Virus record (IMG/VR): IMGVR_UViG_3300032285_001775
Location: 1 to 22,336 of that record
DNA: 22,336 nt
Strand: one strand, 5' to 3'
Origin: a virus
How positions within the stretch are numbered: the first letter of the stretch is position 1; every line of letters starts with the position of its first letter. Both the position numbers and the translations under genes were made by a program. Shown piece by piece: positions 6,558 through 14,307 of this stretch. The notes beneath the pieces were generated by a model. The model did no database searches and had not been told where the DNA came from. It worked only from the letters and a program-made list of their open reading frames with translations.

Positions 6558-9187
6558 TATCCTAATTGCTTTATAGTTAAATAATTTGTGTCTTGTAGAA
6601 TTCCGTCGTTATAATATTCAATACCTATCGCGTCAAATCTGTCAATTCCTGTATAATTTTGTGGAATAAATACTGATAATAATATATCCGAATATTCTGG
6701 CAATCCTGTAACCGGATAACTTATGAAATCTGCCGGCCCTTTTAATATAAAATAATCGTAATCATTTAAATAAATATTTGTATCAAAAGTAAATTCTTGA
6801 TTGTCTGTCTCAACATTAAAAAAAGAGGCGTATCTATAACCGATTGAACTTGCAGCATTTACTCCTCTATAGTCAGTAATTAACTCTAAATTAGTATCTC
6901 CACTTGTCAAATCAATAGTCATATTATTAATAATATATCGTTTATTTCGAATTACTAGCCTATCATTTAAAGCGATTCCAATTTTTTTATTATTACTATT
7001 TATTATATTTGAAGTCATTAAACTAGGAGGCAAAAGCGCTTTAACTTTTACAATACGAGTTTTAATATTGTATAAATTATCGATATAATTTTTATAATGT
7101 CTATAATATAGACCCCTATCGACAATAACATTATACCAGGACGATTGCTCGTTATTAAAATTCATACTCATTAAACCTTGAAAAGTTCTGTCAGTTGGTA
7201 AGCTGTTATATTCATTTGAAAACCTATTCCAATAATTTATCGGAGTGTATCCTGTTGGAGTGTTAATAATAATTCTATCGGATCCTGATAATGGAGTGGA
7301 TTCAACACCATTGCAATATATTAACATCGGCTTAGGTATATATGGCTTTAAATCTTTATCGATTATTGTCGCAGTTTGAAAAGGTTTTGCAAGTTGCTTT
7401 TCAAATAATACATTTTCAAATGGGAGTTTAATATCGTAAGACGCGCTCTCATTTGATGAAATTGGATTATATATTAAATCTCCGTAATTACTATTATATA
7501 TCCCTTTGTATGCTGTATTTAATATATTTGCACTTGTCTCATAAGTGAAATTAAAAGCTTTATATAATTTTGGTCTCTCAATTTCCATTTCCTGAGAGTA
7601 AACATATTCGCTAATATCCATTATTTTACCAGCGTTATAGTACATTTCCAAATGGTTTAAATCATATACGTTATTTTCTTTTGGAATTATCATTAAATTA
7701 AATGCTTTTACAATACCATTTAAAAAATTGTATATTGTCATATCAGGCATAAATTTAGCGATTTCAATATATGCGCTAATTGTTTGACTTCCTGAAAAAG
7801 CTCTTGACCTATATGGATATGTATATTGAACAACTGCTAAGTAATAATTTATATATCCCCTATCATATAATACTTCCGCATCGAATTGAAATTGTGCAGT
7901 TGCACTAATTTGAAAACTATAAACATCATTTACAGCTCCTTCCAAATATCTTTTGTGCCTTACCATTACATTTTGGTAAGTACCTACTAAATTATCAATC
8001 GTAGCATTCAATAATCCATTTTTATACATATATATTGTATATGGAATTGTTGTGCTACCAAATTGCGGAACGACTTTAATAGTAATAACAATTTCTTCGC
8101 TATTAGCTGCAGCACTTCCATAAGAATATGGCGAATAATTCCAAGCTAAAGTGATTTCGCTTGTTGTAGTATTTAATTCAGGGAAAGGAATGTATGGAGA
8201 ACCTGATACATTTGGAAGGTTAATTTTATAATTATTGCCCTTAAAAACTAACTCTGTTGCTGGTTTTAAATATAAATATAATTTTTTATATTGGTCCTCA
8301 TTTAAAAATGATCCTGTAAAATCAATTCCATATCTCTGTTTAATTTTTAAAAATATATTTGAAATTTTTATCGCTGGGAATAATTCATTCCATTTTATTG
8401 ATCCAGCATTTGTCGTAATATCCTCAGAGGCGTGAGCTGAGTCCTGATAATAAAATTTTCTTTTACTTCCTATTAATGGATATTTAATAATATCAGCATT
8501 TGCCGATTCAATACGATTAATTACTTGATTAGCTTGCCAAGTGTGATTGTATTCCGCAAAATCTAAACTTGACAATTTATCGTCTTGAATTATATCTTTT
8601 AATTGAGTTAAATTTCCATAAAAAGTTACGGAATAACTTTCAATATATCCGTTCTTTTTACTTGCTTTCTCAAGTTGGAAATTTCCGTCTTTAAATCTTT
8701 GAGAGTCGATTTCAATATATCCGTCGTATCTTACTCGGTGATCAAACCCCTCATCTAAATTACTTTCGTACCAGTGTGAGAGTATTTTATTATTTTTATT
8801 TGAGGCCGGAATTGTAAATGACTGAGTAAAATCTGTAAATACTTTACCAATATCATTAGCGTTAGCAATTTGAGAAGTAATACTTATTTTTTCATCCTTA
8901 AATAAATCCAATTTTTGATAGTCAGCTCGATATATTTTATATACGCTAGAACTATCAACTTGGATCGGAGTTTGTAATGTTAATTCGGTTGCTGTATTGG
9001 ATGCAATCCAAGAAATTGAGCCTTTGCCTGTCCCCTCTGTTATTCTAATATAATGACCTGTAAATTGATTTGTCGTATATGTACCTGGTCCGCATTTTAT
9101 TAAATAGTACGGACTAAAATTTGCAATAGTTATAATACCACTATCGACAAGAGTATTTTTTTTAATATAAATTTGTACGGCTATCAT
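6557..9187 (-). CDS. Tail tip/hub structural protein (876 aa)
   Basis: Residues about 110-210 carry a block I know from many Bacteroidetes phage tail proteins: LDLFKDEKISITSQIA, DIGKVFTDFTQSFTIPAS, then an RVRYDGYIEIDSQRF segment and a YSVTFYGNLTQLKDI segment. This block is thought to belong to the tail hub or distal tail. Before it lies an unusual extension (residues 1-110) containing ITEGTGKGSISWIASNTATE and TLQTPIQV, which looks like a separate small beta domain. The middle is Tyr- and Asn-rich. The end (about 790-876) looks like an Ig-type beta sandwich (FNVETDNQEFTFDTNI, then SDILLSVFIPQNYTG). It starts within the stop of the 356-aa gene (ATGA overlap). The role is probably tail-tip structure or host contact; no enzymatic motif was seen. 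Confidence 0.7.
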   Translation of the reverse strand: MIAVQIYIKKNTLVDSGIITIANFSPYYLIKCGPGTYTTNQFTGHYIRITEGTGKGSISWIASNTATELTLQTPIQVDSSSVYKIYRADYQKLDLFKDEKISITSQIANANDIGKVFTDFTQSFTIPASNKNNKILSHWYESNLDEGFDHRVRYDGYIEIDSQRFKDGNFQLEKASKKNGYIESYSVTFYGNLTQLKDIIQDDKLSSLDFAEYNHTWQANQVINRIESANADIIKYPLIGSKRKFYYQDSAHASEDITTNAGSIKWNELFPAIKISNIFLKIKQRYGIDFTGSFLNEDQYKKLYLYLKPATELVFKGNNYKINLPNVSGSPYIPFPELNTTTSEITLAWNYSPYSYGSAAANSEEIVITIKVVPQFGSTTIPYTIYMYKNGLLNATIDNLVGTYQNVMVRHKRYLEGAVNDVYSFQISATAQFQFDAEVLYDRGYINYYLAVVQYTYPYRSRAFSGSQTISAYIEIAKFMPDMTIYNFLNGIVKAFNLMIIPKENNVYDLNHLEMYYNAGKIMDISEYVYSQEMEIERPKLYKAFNFTYETSANILNTAYKGIYNSNYGDLIYNPISSNESASYDIKLPFENVLFEKQLAKPFQTATIIDKDLKPYIPKPMLIYCNGVESTPLSGSDRIIINTPTGYTPINYWNRFSNEYNSLPTDRTFQGLMSMNFNNEQSSWYNVIVDRGLYYRHYKNYIDNLYNIKTRIVKVKALLPPSLMTSNIINSNNKKIGIALNDRLVIRNKRYIINNMTIDLTSGDTNLELITDYRGVNAASSIGYRYASFFNVETDNQEFTFDTNIYLNDYDYFILKGPADFISYPVTGLPEYSDILLSVFIPQNYTGIDRFDAIGIEYYNDGILQDTNYLTIKQLG

Positions 9188-10254
9188 ATAACGTCGTTAA
9201 TTAAATTATTTGAGAATTCAAAGTCAATTTCAAAGTTGATATTTTTATCTTTTAATTGAGTCTTATATGTTAACGATTGCGTTTTAATTGTAGCCGGTAT
9301 ATTATCAACCAAAATCGTATCACTTAACATAAGCTCTTGGATGAATTTATTATAATTTTCATAAACCCAGCCAGTATTGCAAGTAATTGACCAAGTTCCG
9401 TTTATATTAAAAGCCTTTGATTGGCCAATTAATGGATTATAATTGACGTTAGATTGCAATAAACTATATTTGCTCCCTTTGACATTTATTTTATTGGAAT
9501 GCGCTTTGAAAAATGTTAATTGCTGCCACCCTCCAAATCGATTAACGTAACTTACATTCACCGGAGTGTATTTGCACTCGTCTAATTTTTCAGTATAAAC
9601 CCTGTATAAAACTCCGTCGTCGTCGTTTTCAATCTCGCAGTAATCTGAGTTATTATAAGCAAGCGGAAGTCTATAATTATAATAATTTGCACTCGTTGCA
9701 GTTCTAAACGTATTGCTATTTAAAAGCGTTCCATTATTTAAATAATATTTTATACTAAAATTTATGCCCAAAGCGCTTTTTAAAATAAAATTGTAGTAAG
9801 GAATTAAATTGTAGTACTGAATTTTATAATTTGAATTATTATCGTAACCCAATAAAGATAAATTTGCGTAATCGTCATTCATATAATTTAATCCCTGACT
9901 TACTTCCGTATATCCATTAACTCCAATATAAACAACATTTGTCAATAAAGTGTAAGTACCGGCGACATTTTTATAAGTCTTAACTCTTACCAAACACCAG
10001 TCGGTATTGCTCTCAATTACCGGAGTGGCTGAGTAATTTACATTTATTTGGTTGATATATTCTAAAATATAAGGAGATATATTGTAGTTTGTCTCTGTCT
10101 GAGTAACTGAGGCAATATTTTCGCTCATTATGTAAGTCGGATTCGTTGGCTCTGTCGTTCCTTTGTTCCAAATAAACAATTCAACTTTGCTCCCTATTTG
10201 GCCTGTCTCGTTTATTATAATTTGAAACGGACTTCTAGCGCTAATTATATTCAT
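9184..10254 (-). CDS. Tail-associated structural protein (356 aa)
   Basis: The opening MNIISARSPFQIIINETGQI, followed by GSKVELFIWNKG and YNISPYILEYI (about 96-107 with preceding ETN), matches a family always found beside the hub-type tail protein in Flavobacterium-like phages. The family has no established function that I know. The product is Tyr/Asn/Ser-rich and beta-type, with no signal peptide, membrane segment or catalytic motif. Near residues 225-250 is a stretch (KYTPVNVSYVNRFGGWQQLT) that recurs in this family. It starts 2 bases after the stop of the gp10-like gene and overlaps the 876-aa gene by four bases, so the pair is translated together. A tail-tip or baseplate role is likely by association. 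Confidence 0.6.
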   Translation of the reverse strand: MNIISARSPFQIIINETGQIGSKVELFIWNKGTTEPTNPTYIMSENIASVTQTETNYNISPYILEYINQINVNYSATPVIESNTDWCLVRVKTYKNVAGTYTLLTNVVYIGVNGYTEVSQGLNYMNDDYANLSLLGYDNNSNYKIQYYNLIPYYNFILKSALGINFSIKYYLNNGTLLNSNTFRTATSANYYNYRLPLAYNNSDYCEIENDDDGVLYRVYTEKLDECKYTPVNVSYVNRFGGWQQLTFFKAHSNKINVKGSKYSLLQSNVNYNPLIGQSKAFNINGTWSITCNTGWVYENYNKFIQELMLSDTILVDNIPATIKTQSLTYKTQLKDKNINFEIDFEFSNNLINDVI

Positions 10255-10255
10255 T

Positions 10256-10777
10256 TTATATCTCTTTAAGTGTAAAATTTAAAAACGACTCCAAATCTAG
10301 GCCGTATTTGTCTGCAATATTATTGTCAAAATTCTTATATTCATCGTCAAACGCATTCCTAAAAAATTTTGTCTCGTACGTTCCGGTCCTATTTATCGAA
10401 TTTGTTATCGAAGTGACCATTAATTTACGATTAACAAATTGACCTCCGGCTCCTCTGACTCCTTGAATGCCTTTTCTCAATACCCATTTGTCAATCGCAC
10501 CCCTTGAGGCATTCGCTTTATATGGAGAGTTCGGAGCTTTTGAACTTGACTCGCTTCCTTTTGTTCCAAAATCCAACTCTTTCCAGTAATCCTCAGCATA
10601 AAAATCAAACTCAATAGAATTTTTATTCTCTTTGGCTTTATAATCTAACGACTTTGACAATTGACCGGAAGCGTTGTGTGTTCCGTAACGTCCTCCAGTC
10701 TTTAAATTTAGCCTAGCTCTCTCAATTACTAACTTGCCAAACTCGTCAAGGGCCTGTTGTACGTTTTTAATCTCCAT
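10256..10777 (-). CDS. HK97 gp10-like head-tail connector/tail component (173 aa)
   Basis: The protein begins MEIKNVQQALDEFGKLVIER. The N-terminal helix followed by a basic RARLNLKTGGRYGTHNASGQ segment, LSKSLDYKA, then DFYAEDYWKELDFGTKGS, fits the HK97 gp10 family of neck/tail-completion proteins. The length is in the usual range. The frame extends 5 codons further to a TTG, but I chose the ATG at 10777 because it overlaps the stop of the upstream gene (ATGGAGATTAA) and lies in an ordinary coupling position. Gp10-like proteins help join head and tail, and its position right after the probable tail terminator agrees. There is no duplicate in the window. Confidence 0.75.
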   Translation of the reverse strand: MEIKNVQQALDEFGKLVIERARLNLKTGGRYGTHNASGQLSKSLDYKAKENKNSIEFDFYAEDYWKELDFGTKGSESSSKAPNSPYKANASRGAIDKWVLRKGIQGVRGAGGQFVNRKLMVTSITNSINRTGTYETKFFRNAFDDEYKNFDNNIADKYGLDLESFLNFTLKEI

Positions 10778-11231
10778 TACAACAAACTCCAAACTCGTTA
10801 TTCGGTACGCTTATCTCAATATCGCACTTCCAGCCGTCAAGCGCATTTGTAAACGCTAATAAAATTGGTTGCAAAGTCGGATCGTTTTGCAATTCAATAT
10901 CGTTGTCGTTTCTTTGCATCCGCATTTTTGTAATCATATAATTTAAAATGGCGTGGCAAGTGTTAAGGTTATCGAGTTCGTTATCGTTCCCCAAAAATTT
11001 GTCTTTAACATTTACCTTTGACATATTTCGAATATCTACAATAGCAACCTCGAAAGTAAAATTAACAACTCCTGAGCTAATTGAAGAGCTGAGGATATTA
11101 ATGTGAGCAAGTGGAAAAATATTTTTCTTAAGATTGTCAATTATATCGGTGCCGTGAGTTATCGTATTTAAAAGAGGCGCGCTTTCGAGCGTGCTTTTTA
11201 TATATTCTATTGCCTGGTAAAATGCTCTCAT
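10767..11231 (-). CDS. Probable tail terminator / tail completion protein (154 aa)
   Basis: The protein starts MRAFYQAIEYIKSTLESAPL. It has an N-terminal helix, a beta stretch (VVNFTFEVAIVDIRN, about 55-69), a helical TCHAILNYMITKMRM segment, a PILLAFTNALDGWKCDIEIS stretch and a cysteine-containing end (VCCNGD). This layout, and the alternation of helices with a beta sheet, fit the small tail-terminator fold that caps the tail tube and joins it to the head. I base the call on that pattern, its size, and its place between the tail chaperones and the gp10-like gene. Direct sequence similarity to well-studied terminators is low. Translation is coupled to the preceding frameshift ORF by an ATGA overlap. 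Confidence 0.55.
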   Translation of the reverse strand: MRAFYQAIEYIKSTLESAPLLNTITHGTDIIDNLKKNIFPLAHINILSSSISSGVVNFTFEVAIVDIRNMSKVNVKDKFLGNDNELDNLNTCHAILNYMITKMRMQRNDNDIELQNDPTLQPILLAFTNALDGWKCDIEISVPNNEFGVCCNGD

Positions 11232-11488
11232 TTTTTAAAATGGTTTTTAATTTGTTTTGCCTCCTCTTTGCTTTCGTCAATTAAGTAAGATAATAATGTG
11301 AGTGATTCGTGAAGAGGCTCGCTTCCAACTTCTCGAGGCTTGATTCCAAGCTCTCTCGAAAGTCGAACAAATGATTGGTACCAACCCCAGCGCTCGTGAA
11401 AGCCTCCTCGAGAGATTTCCCCTCCCTCATCGCCTTGCTCTCCAAATGCGATAGGATATTGTTCAATAATTCCTTGCTTAAAGTCCAA
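11228..11488 (-). CDS. Tail assembly chaperone, -1 frameshift extension (GT-like)
   Basis: This 86-codon frame has no ATG at all and begins at a T-run inside the chaperone gene, so it is best read as the C-terminal part of a fusion made by -1 ribosomal slippage. The segment GFHERWGWYQSFVRLSRELG (about residues 28-47), followed by EVGSEPLHESLTLLSYLIDE, matches the T-type domain of tail chaperones in related phages (pattern GWY.s...L......l..l.l...L..L.y..D). Slippage on T TTT TTT at 11494-11488 would fuse 162 residues of the upstream protein to this part, giving about 248 residues. Such fusions bind the tape measure and tail-tube subunits during tail assembly. The stop overlaps the next start as ATGA. 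A short independent product from the TTG at 11488 is less likely. Confidence 0.75.
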   Translation of the reverse strand: MDFKQGIIEQYPIAFGEQGDEGGEISRGGFHERWGWYQSFVRLSRELGIKPREVGSEPLHESLTLLSYLIDESKEEAKQIKNHFKK

Positions 11489-11973
11489 AAAAAAAGAATT
11501 GATCCTGTTACAATATGCATCGGCACATCATTAAATAACTCCGCTTTGCTTTCGTCTCCGTTGTAGTCCTCAATTTGATAAAATGGCAAAGCCTTTTTTG
11601 TTATTGGGCGATACATTACCGACATTAATAAACTTAAATTCTCATCCATTCCGAGTAGTGAGTCCATTGTCGCGTGTTCTCCAATTGTCATTTTGTCTAA
11701 GTTTGGGATAAATCCATACTCAACGCCGTCCATTTTAAAAATGCGAGTTAACTTTGGTTTTTGATCCAATACCTTAGCCAAATTTTCGACAATTTCCGCG
11801 AAGTCGTTAACCGGTATTTTCATAACATCGGCCACGCTTAAATTACAAAAGATTGCAATCATTTGAATGCAAACAAAAGTCTCATCGTCTTTATTTTCTT
11901 TTACTACTTTTAAATATCTCAAATATTGAGACAATTTAATCTCATTTAAATCCGTTGGAATTATAACTCTCAT
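11281..11973 (-). CDS. Tail assembly chaperone (G-like, 230 aa)
   Basis: The protein opens MRVIIPTDLNEIKLSQYLRY. It is a helical protein whose first 150 residues (IQMIAIFCNLSVADVMKI, FIPNLDKMTIGEHATMDSLL, LLMSVMYRPITK) match tail-chaperone proteins of Bacteroidetes phages. The zero-frame end, GSILFFWTLSKELLNNILSH and a long helix, is also typical. Chaperones of this type coat the tape measure before tube assembly and are not part of the mature virion. The T9 run encoding LFFW at about residues 160-163 is the slippage site for the longer product. The ATG at 11973 is the end of conserved motif site D, so this gene opens the tail transcription unit. Confidence 0.8.
   Translation of the reverse strand: MRVIIPTDLNEIKLSQYLRYLKVVKENKDDETFVCIQMIAIFCNLSVADVMKIPVNDFAEIVENLAKVLDQKPKLTRIFKMDGVEYGFIPNLDKMTIGEHATMDSLLGMDENLSLLMSVMYRPITKKALPFYQIEDYNGDESKAELFNDVPMHIVTGSILFFWTLSKELLNNILSHLESKAMREGKSLEEAFTSAGVGTNHLFDFRESLESSLEKLEASLFTNHSHYYLT
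11488..11494 (-). promoter_or_regulatory. -1 ribosomal frameshift site (T TTT TTT)
   Basis: The minus strand reads ATT CTT TTT TTT TGG ACT in the chaperone frame. The heptamer T TTT TTT fits the X XXY YYZ rule exactly, and slipping back one base gives TTT TTG GAC, the frame of the GT-like extension, which stays open to 11228. I found no convincing downstream hairpin by eye. The nine-T run could also cause slippage by the polymerase, or hide a sequencing error. Confidence 0.75.
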
Positions 11974-12002
11974 ATATATATAACTAAAAAAAGTGATTTT
12001 GT
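11971..12002 (-). promoter_or_regulatory. Conserved late promoter-like motif, site D (tail unit)
   Basis: The minus strand has ACAAAA, the 11 bases TCACTTTTTTT, then AGTTATATATATATG, ending in the start codon of the tail chaperone. The central TCACTTTTT is shared with site E, and the last 15 bases are identical to those of site A. It occupies the 38-base gap after the large terminase gene. Confidence 0.6.
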
Positions 12003-12011
12003 TTATTAATT

Positions 12012-13175
12012 TTATGTAATAATAACGCGACGGCTTTTATTTATTGCGAGGCTCATCATTGCGAAGTACCTCAGCGCGTCAATTGCGTGGTTAAATTCAT
12101 CAATAGGTCGGTTGAGTTTTTTGCCTGTCTTATCTACGTCCCAACTATAACTCCGAAGCTCCTTTATTAAATTTATACTTGACTTTGTAACTAGAATTTC
12201 CTTTTGCTGTAGTACTGAAATTCCATAATTGATTGAGTCGGCTCCTTTTACAACTGGTTTAATATTGTATCCGGCGCGTCTTATCTCCTCAATACTTTTT
12301 GGCTCGGCTGAGTCGGCCCAAATTGGAGCGGTCCTTTCCTGTCGCATTAGTCGAATTATATCGGAGTTCAAAAGTGAGGTTGAGTAAATCATTTCGTCAA
12401 CGATAATCTTACCATTATAATCGTAGACTCCAACGTGAGCGGTTGGGTCATTGCTGTACCCAAAATCGAGTCCGCTTCCTAAGAATTTTGCCTCAGGAGG
12501 TATTGTATCGATTTGCTCCCAGTTTTGGAATATGACTCCCTCAAGTGATCCGAGCTGACCGAGTCCGTAAACATTCCACCAATTGTCCCAATATGTTGAG
12601 GTCGCTGCTTTGTCTTTTGCTTTCTCAATCTCTTTAACGATTGCTGGATCGAGGGCCTCATTATCTTTGTACGTCAATATTACAAAGTCGCTGTCTTCAT
12701 CGTTTAGGAGTTCCGTTTGTACCCAAAATTCATTTGTCGGATTGTAGTCAAGGTATATGAATTTTTTAGTCCTTACGGCTAATTGTTGATAGCTTTCAAA
12801 ATCGATATTATTGCACTCATTTACAAATAGAATATCTCTCCTGGCTCCTCTCAATTTGTCGGGTTGATCCACGCTGAAAAATTCAATATAACTATTGTTT
12901 GAGAATGTATATTTTAGTGAGGATCGATTGAAATTAGCGTCTCGATAATTGTCAGTTAATAACATTATCTTTTGGAAGTCTTTTAAAGCTCCACGTTTCA
13001 AATGCGGAATGCTCTCACTAACAATACTTATCTCCGAGAATGGATTTTGTATTGCGTAAGTAATTAAAAGAGGTAAGATTGAGAAAGTTTTTGAGCTTGA
13101 CGTTCCTCCCTGTACAATCCGAACTCGTTTTTTTAGTTTGGCGATTTTACTCTGTGCCGTTGTTTTCTGGAACAT
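12012..13175 (-). CDS. terL: Terminase large subunit (387 aa)
   Basis: This is the ATP-driven DNA-packaging motor with an attached nuclease. The ATPase has a Walker A-type P-loop GGTSSSKT at 23-30 and a Walker B-type strand DILFVNEC at 114-121, in which the usual Asp before the catalytic Glu120 is Asn119. The coupling motif is probably YLDYNPT at 141-147. The nuclease half has LDFGYSNDPT (Asp237), WADSAEPKSIEEI (Asp288) and DEFNHAIDALRY (359-370, with Asp359, His363 and Asp366), the metal-binding acidic residues of the RNase H-like fold. Length and motif order fit the PBSX/Terminase_3-like family with a Terminase_3C domain. It starts 29 bases inside the small-subunit gene. The packaging strategy (cos or pac) cannot be told from the window. 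Confidence 0.93.
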   Translation of the reverse strand: MFQKTTAQSKIAKLKKRVRIVQGGTSSSKTFSILPLLITYAIQNPFSEISIVSESIPHLKRGALKDFQKIMLLTDNYRDANFNRSSLKYTFSNNSYIEFFSVDQPDKLRGARRDILFVNECNNIDFESYQQLAVRTKKFIYLDYNPTNEFWVQTELLNDEDSDFVILTYKDNEALDPAIVKEIEKAKDKAATSTYWDNWWNVYGLGQLGSLEGVIFQNWEQIDTIPPEAKFLGSGLDFGYSNDPTAHVGVYDYNGKIIVDEMIYSTSLLNSDIIRLMRQERTAPIWADSAEPKSIEEIRRAGYNIKPVVKGADSINYGISVLQQKEILVTKSSINLIKELRSYSWDVDKTGKKLNRPIDEFNHAIDALRYFAMMSLAINKSRRVIIT

Positions 13176-13443
13176 CCAAATCTAAGGAGTTAAAAATTGG
13201 TTTCTCAATACTAATATTTTGATCAATCGTTTGCTTTGGCATTCCGAAGAAGTATTTAAACCACAATTCAATGGCCCATTTTTCACCAGCTTGCATCGCT
13301 GCCTCAAGTTGTAAGATTGCCTCCGGTAAAAAAGGTTTCAATCTTTCGTAAGTGTCTTGCATTTCGGATTTTGTCATCAAACGCTTATCGTCTGGACGCA
13401 TTGCTTTTGTGCTGTGTCCTCCGTTTAACTTTCTTTTATCCAT
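13147..13443 (-). CDS. terS: Probable terminase small subunit (98 aa)
   Basis: The call rests mainly on position: it lies immediately upstream of, and overlaps by 29 bases, the large subunit. The protein begins MDKRKLNGGHSTKAMRPDDK. It has a basic N-terminus, then helices (LMTKSEMQDTYERLKPFLPE, ILQLEAAMQAGEKWAIELWF) and ends with the acidic tail LDLDVPENNGTE. A KYFFGMPKQTID segment at about 63-74 is like short TerS proteins that end their oligomerisation domain with a G.P.Q element. It is smaller than most small subunits and has no evident classic helix-turn-helix, so DNA recognition may rely on the N-terminal basic region. Small subunits bind the packaging site as a ring and stimulate the motor. 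Confidence 0.75.
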   Translation of the reverse strand: MDKRKLNGGHSTKAMRPDDKRLMTKSEMQDTYERLKPFLPEAILQLEAAMQAGEKWAIELWFKYFFGMPKQTIDQNISIEKPIFNSLDLDVPENNGTE

Positions 13444-13459
13444 AATTAATATAAATTAA

Positions 13460-13711
13460 CTAATTAATTTCAGAAGTACCAGAATATTTTCCTAAAATGA
13501 TTTTATTATTAGTTAAAAACATCGACGTAAAGAATTTATAGCCTCTGTAAGACTTTGTTTTTAATAATTTGAACAAGTTATCCGGCATCCATATTTCATT
13601 AGCTGATACGTCCTCTGGTGCGTTGTCAATTACAGCATCAAGAAACGAATAAAATTCCTTTTGCTGTTGTTTTTTCGTTGATTTTGTCGACTTGCTCTTT
13701 GTTGTTGTCAT
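13460..13711 (-). CDS. Hypothetical protein (83 aa)
   Basis: I do not recognise this protein. It starts MTTTKSKSTKSTKKQQQKEF: a Lys/Ser/Thr-rich, probably disordered N-terminus followed by a folded part with FYSFLDAVIDNAPEDVSANE, PDNLFKLLKTKSYRGYKFFT and IILGKYSGTSEIN. The frame is open further upstream (a second ATG at 13762), but that would lengthen the overlap with the HAD-like gene. The ATG at 13711 gives a 74-base overlap, still large, so the start is uncertain. It lies between the HAD-like gene and the terminase pair and is probably co-transcribed. The lysine-rich tail could bind nucleic acid, but this is only composition. Confidence 0.5.
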   Translation of the reverse strand: MTTTKSKSTKSTKKQQQKEFYSFLDAVIDNAPEDVSANEIWMPDNLFKLLKTKSYRGYKFFTSMFLTNNKIILGKYSGTSEIN

Positions 13712-13943
13712 AATGTTCCCTAATTTTATACTTTTGTACAAAGGACCATTTGTCGCGTCCATTTGTAAAATAAATTTTATCGATGCCAAGCTCTTTTGCT
13801 GTACTAAATAAGTCGGAATTGTCTCCGGATTCGTCTCGAGCTGTTAAAATTATGACGTCTTTACCCTCAGATATAAATTTGGAGGCTAGTTCTTTGCCTT
13901 TTTTAGTTGAGAGAGTGCCGTCGTAGTCAAAACTAATTGGCAT
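13638..13943 (-). CDS. HAD-like phosphatase (101 aa)
   Basis: The HAD signature is clear: FDYDGTLS at 5-12 supplies the nucleophile Asp6 and acid/base Asp8, IILTARDE at 31-38 gives the motif II Thr34, and EHYDNN at 76-81 (Asp79) resembles the metal-binding acidic motif. The protein is short, lacking a cap domain, like the small phosphatases of phages that resemble the 3'-phosphatase half of polynucleotide kinase. A role in nucleotide or DNA/RNA end metabolism is therefore possible, but the substrate is unknown. The start overlaps the preceding gene by 11 bases, and its 3' end overlaps the 83-aa gene by 74 bases. The C-terminal NEKTTAKGILFVS is probably not part of the catalytic core. Confidence 0.75.
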   Translation of the reverse strand: MPISFDYDGTLSTKKGKELASKFISEGKDVIILTARDESGDNSDLFSTAKELGIDKIYFTNGRDKWSFVQKYKIREHYDNNKEQVDKINEKTTAKGILFVS

Positions 13944-14307
13944 AATTGAACAATTTATATAAATCTTTTATAATTGTCTCGTGGACCTTTGAGCAAGTTG
14001 GGCAATTTGAATTATCAATACCAAAATAATGTAAATATAAGCCATTTAAATAGTCAACGTCCTCGAAGTTTAACTCTGTTCGTCTTGCATCGATAATTCT
14101 TTGACCTTTTGCCTCTAAAAATAGGCTAAAATGTTCTTTATCGTTTTGAGTCATTTCAGATTTTACCTTTTTAAAGTTAAAAAGTCTGTTTAGTCCAAAT
14201 TGTCTCTCTTTACAATCTAAGCAAGGCTCAATTCCAACCGCTGAGGTTAAATTTGCGACAACATCGCCAAGTCCTTGAATTTCTTTTTTAGTCTTTCTTT
14301 TTGCCAT
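13933..14307 (-). CDS. Conserved phage protein with two CxxC motifs (124 aa)
   Basis: The opening MAKRKTKKEIQGLGDVVANL, followed by TSAVGIEPCLDCKERQFGLN, matches a family seen beside terminase genes in Bacteroidetes phages (pattern GLGD.V......GI.PC..C..R...LN). Its function is not known to me. Two cysteine pairs, Cys29/Cys32 and Cys102/Cys105 (NCPTCSK), could together form one zinc site. The middle is helical and charged, with QRIIDARRTELNFEDVDYLN. Being next to the sigma-like gene and the terminase, it may be a regulator or a packaging accessory. It overlaps the sigma-like gene by 20 bases. Confidence 0.65.
   Translation of the reverse strand: MAKRKTKKEIQGLGDVVANLTSAVGIEPCLDCKERQFGLNRLFNFKKVKSEMTQNDKEHFSLFLEAKGQRIIDARRTELNFEDVDYLNGLYLHYFGIDNSNCPTCSKVHETIIKDLYKLFNYAN

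Noticed and set aside
11487-11495. Sequencing error in the nine-base T run as the cause of the split chaperone
   Set aside because: Both frames after the run encode plausible, family-like protein (a zero-frame helix and a GWYQSF domain), and the exact slippery heptamer is present. The error cannot be fully excluded and a resequencing check is listed.
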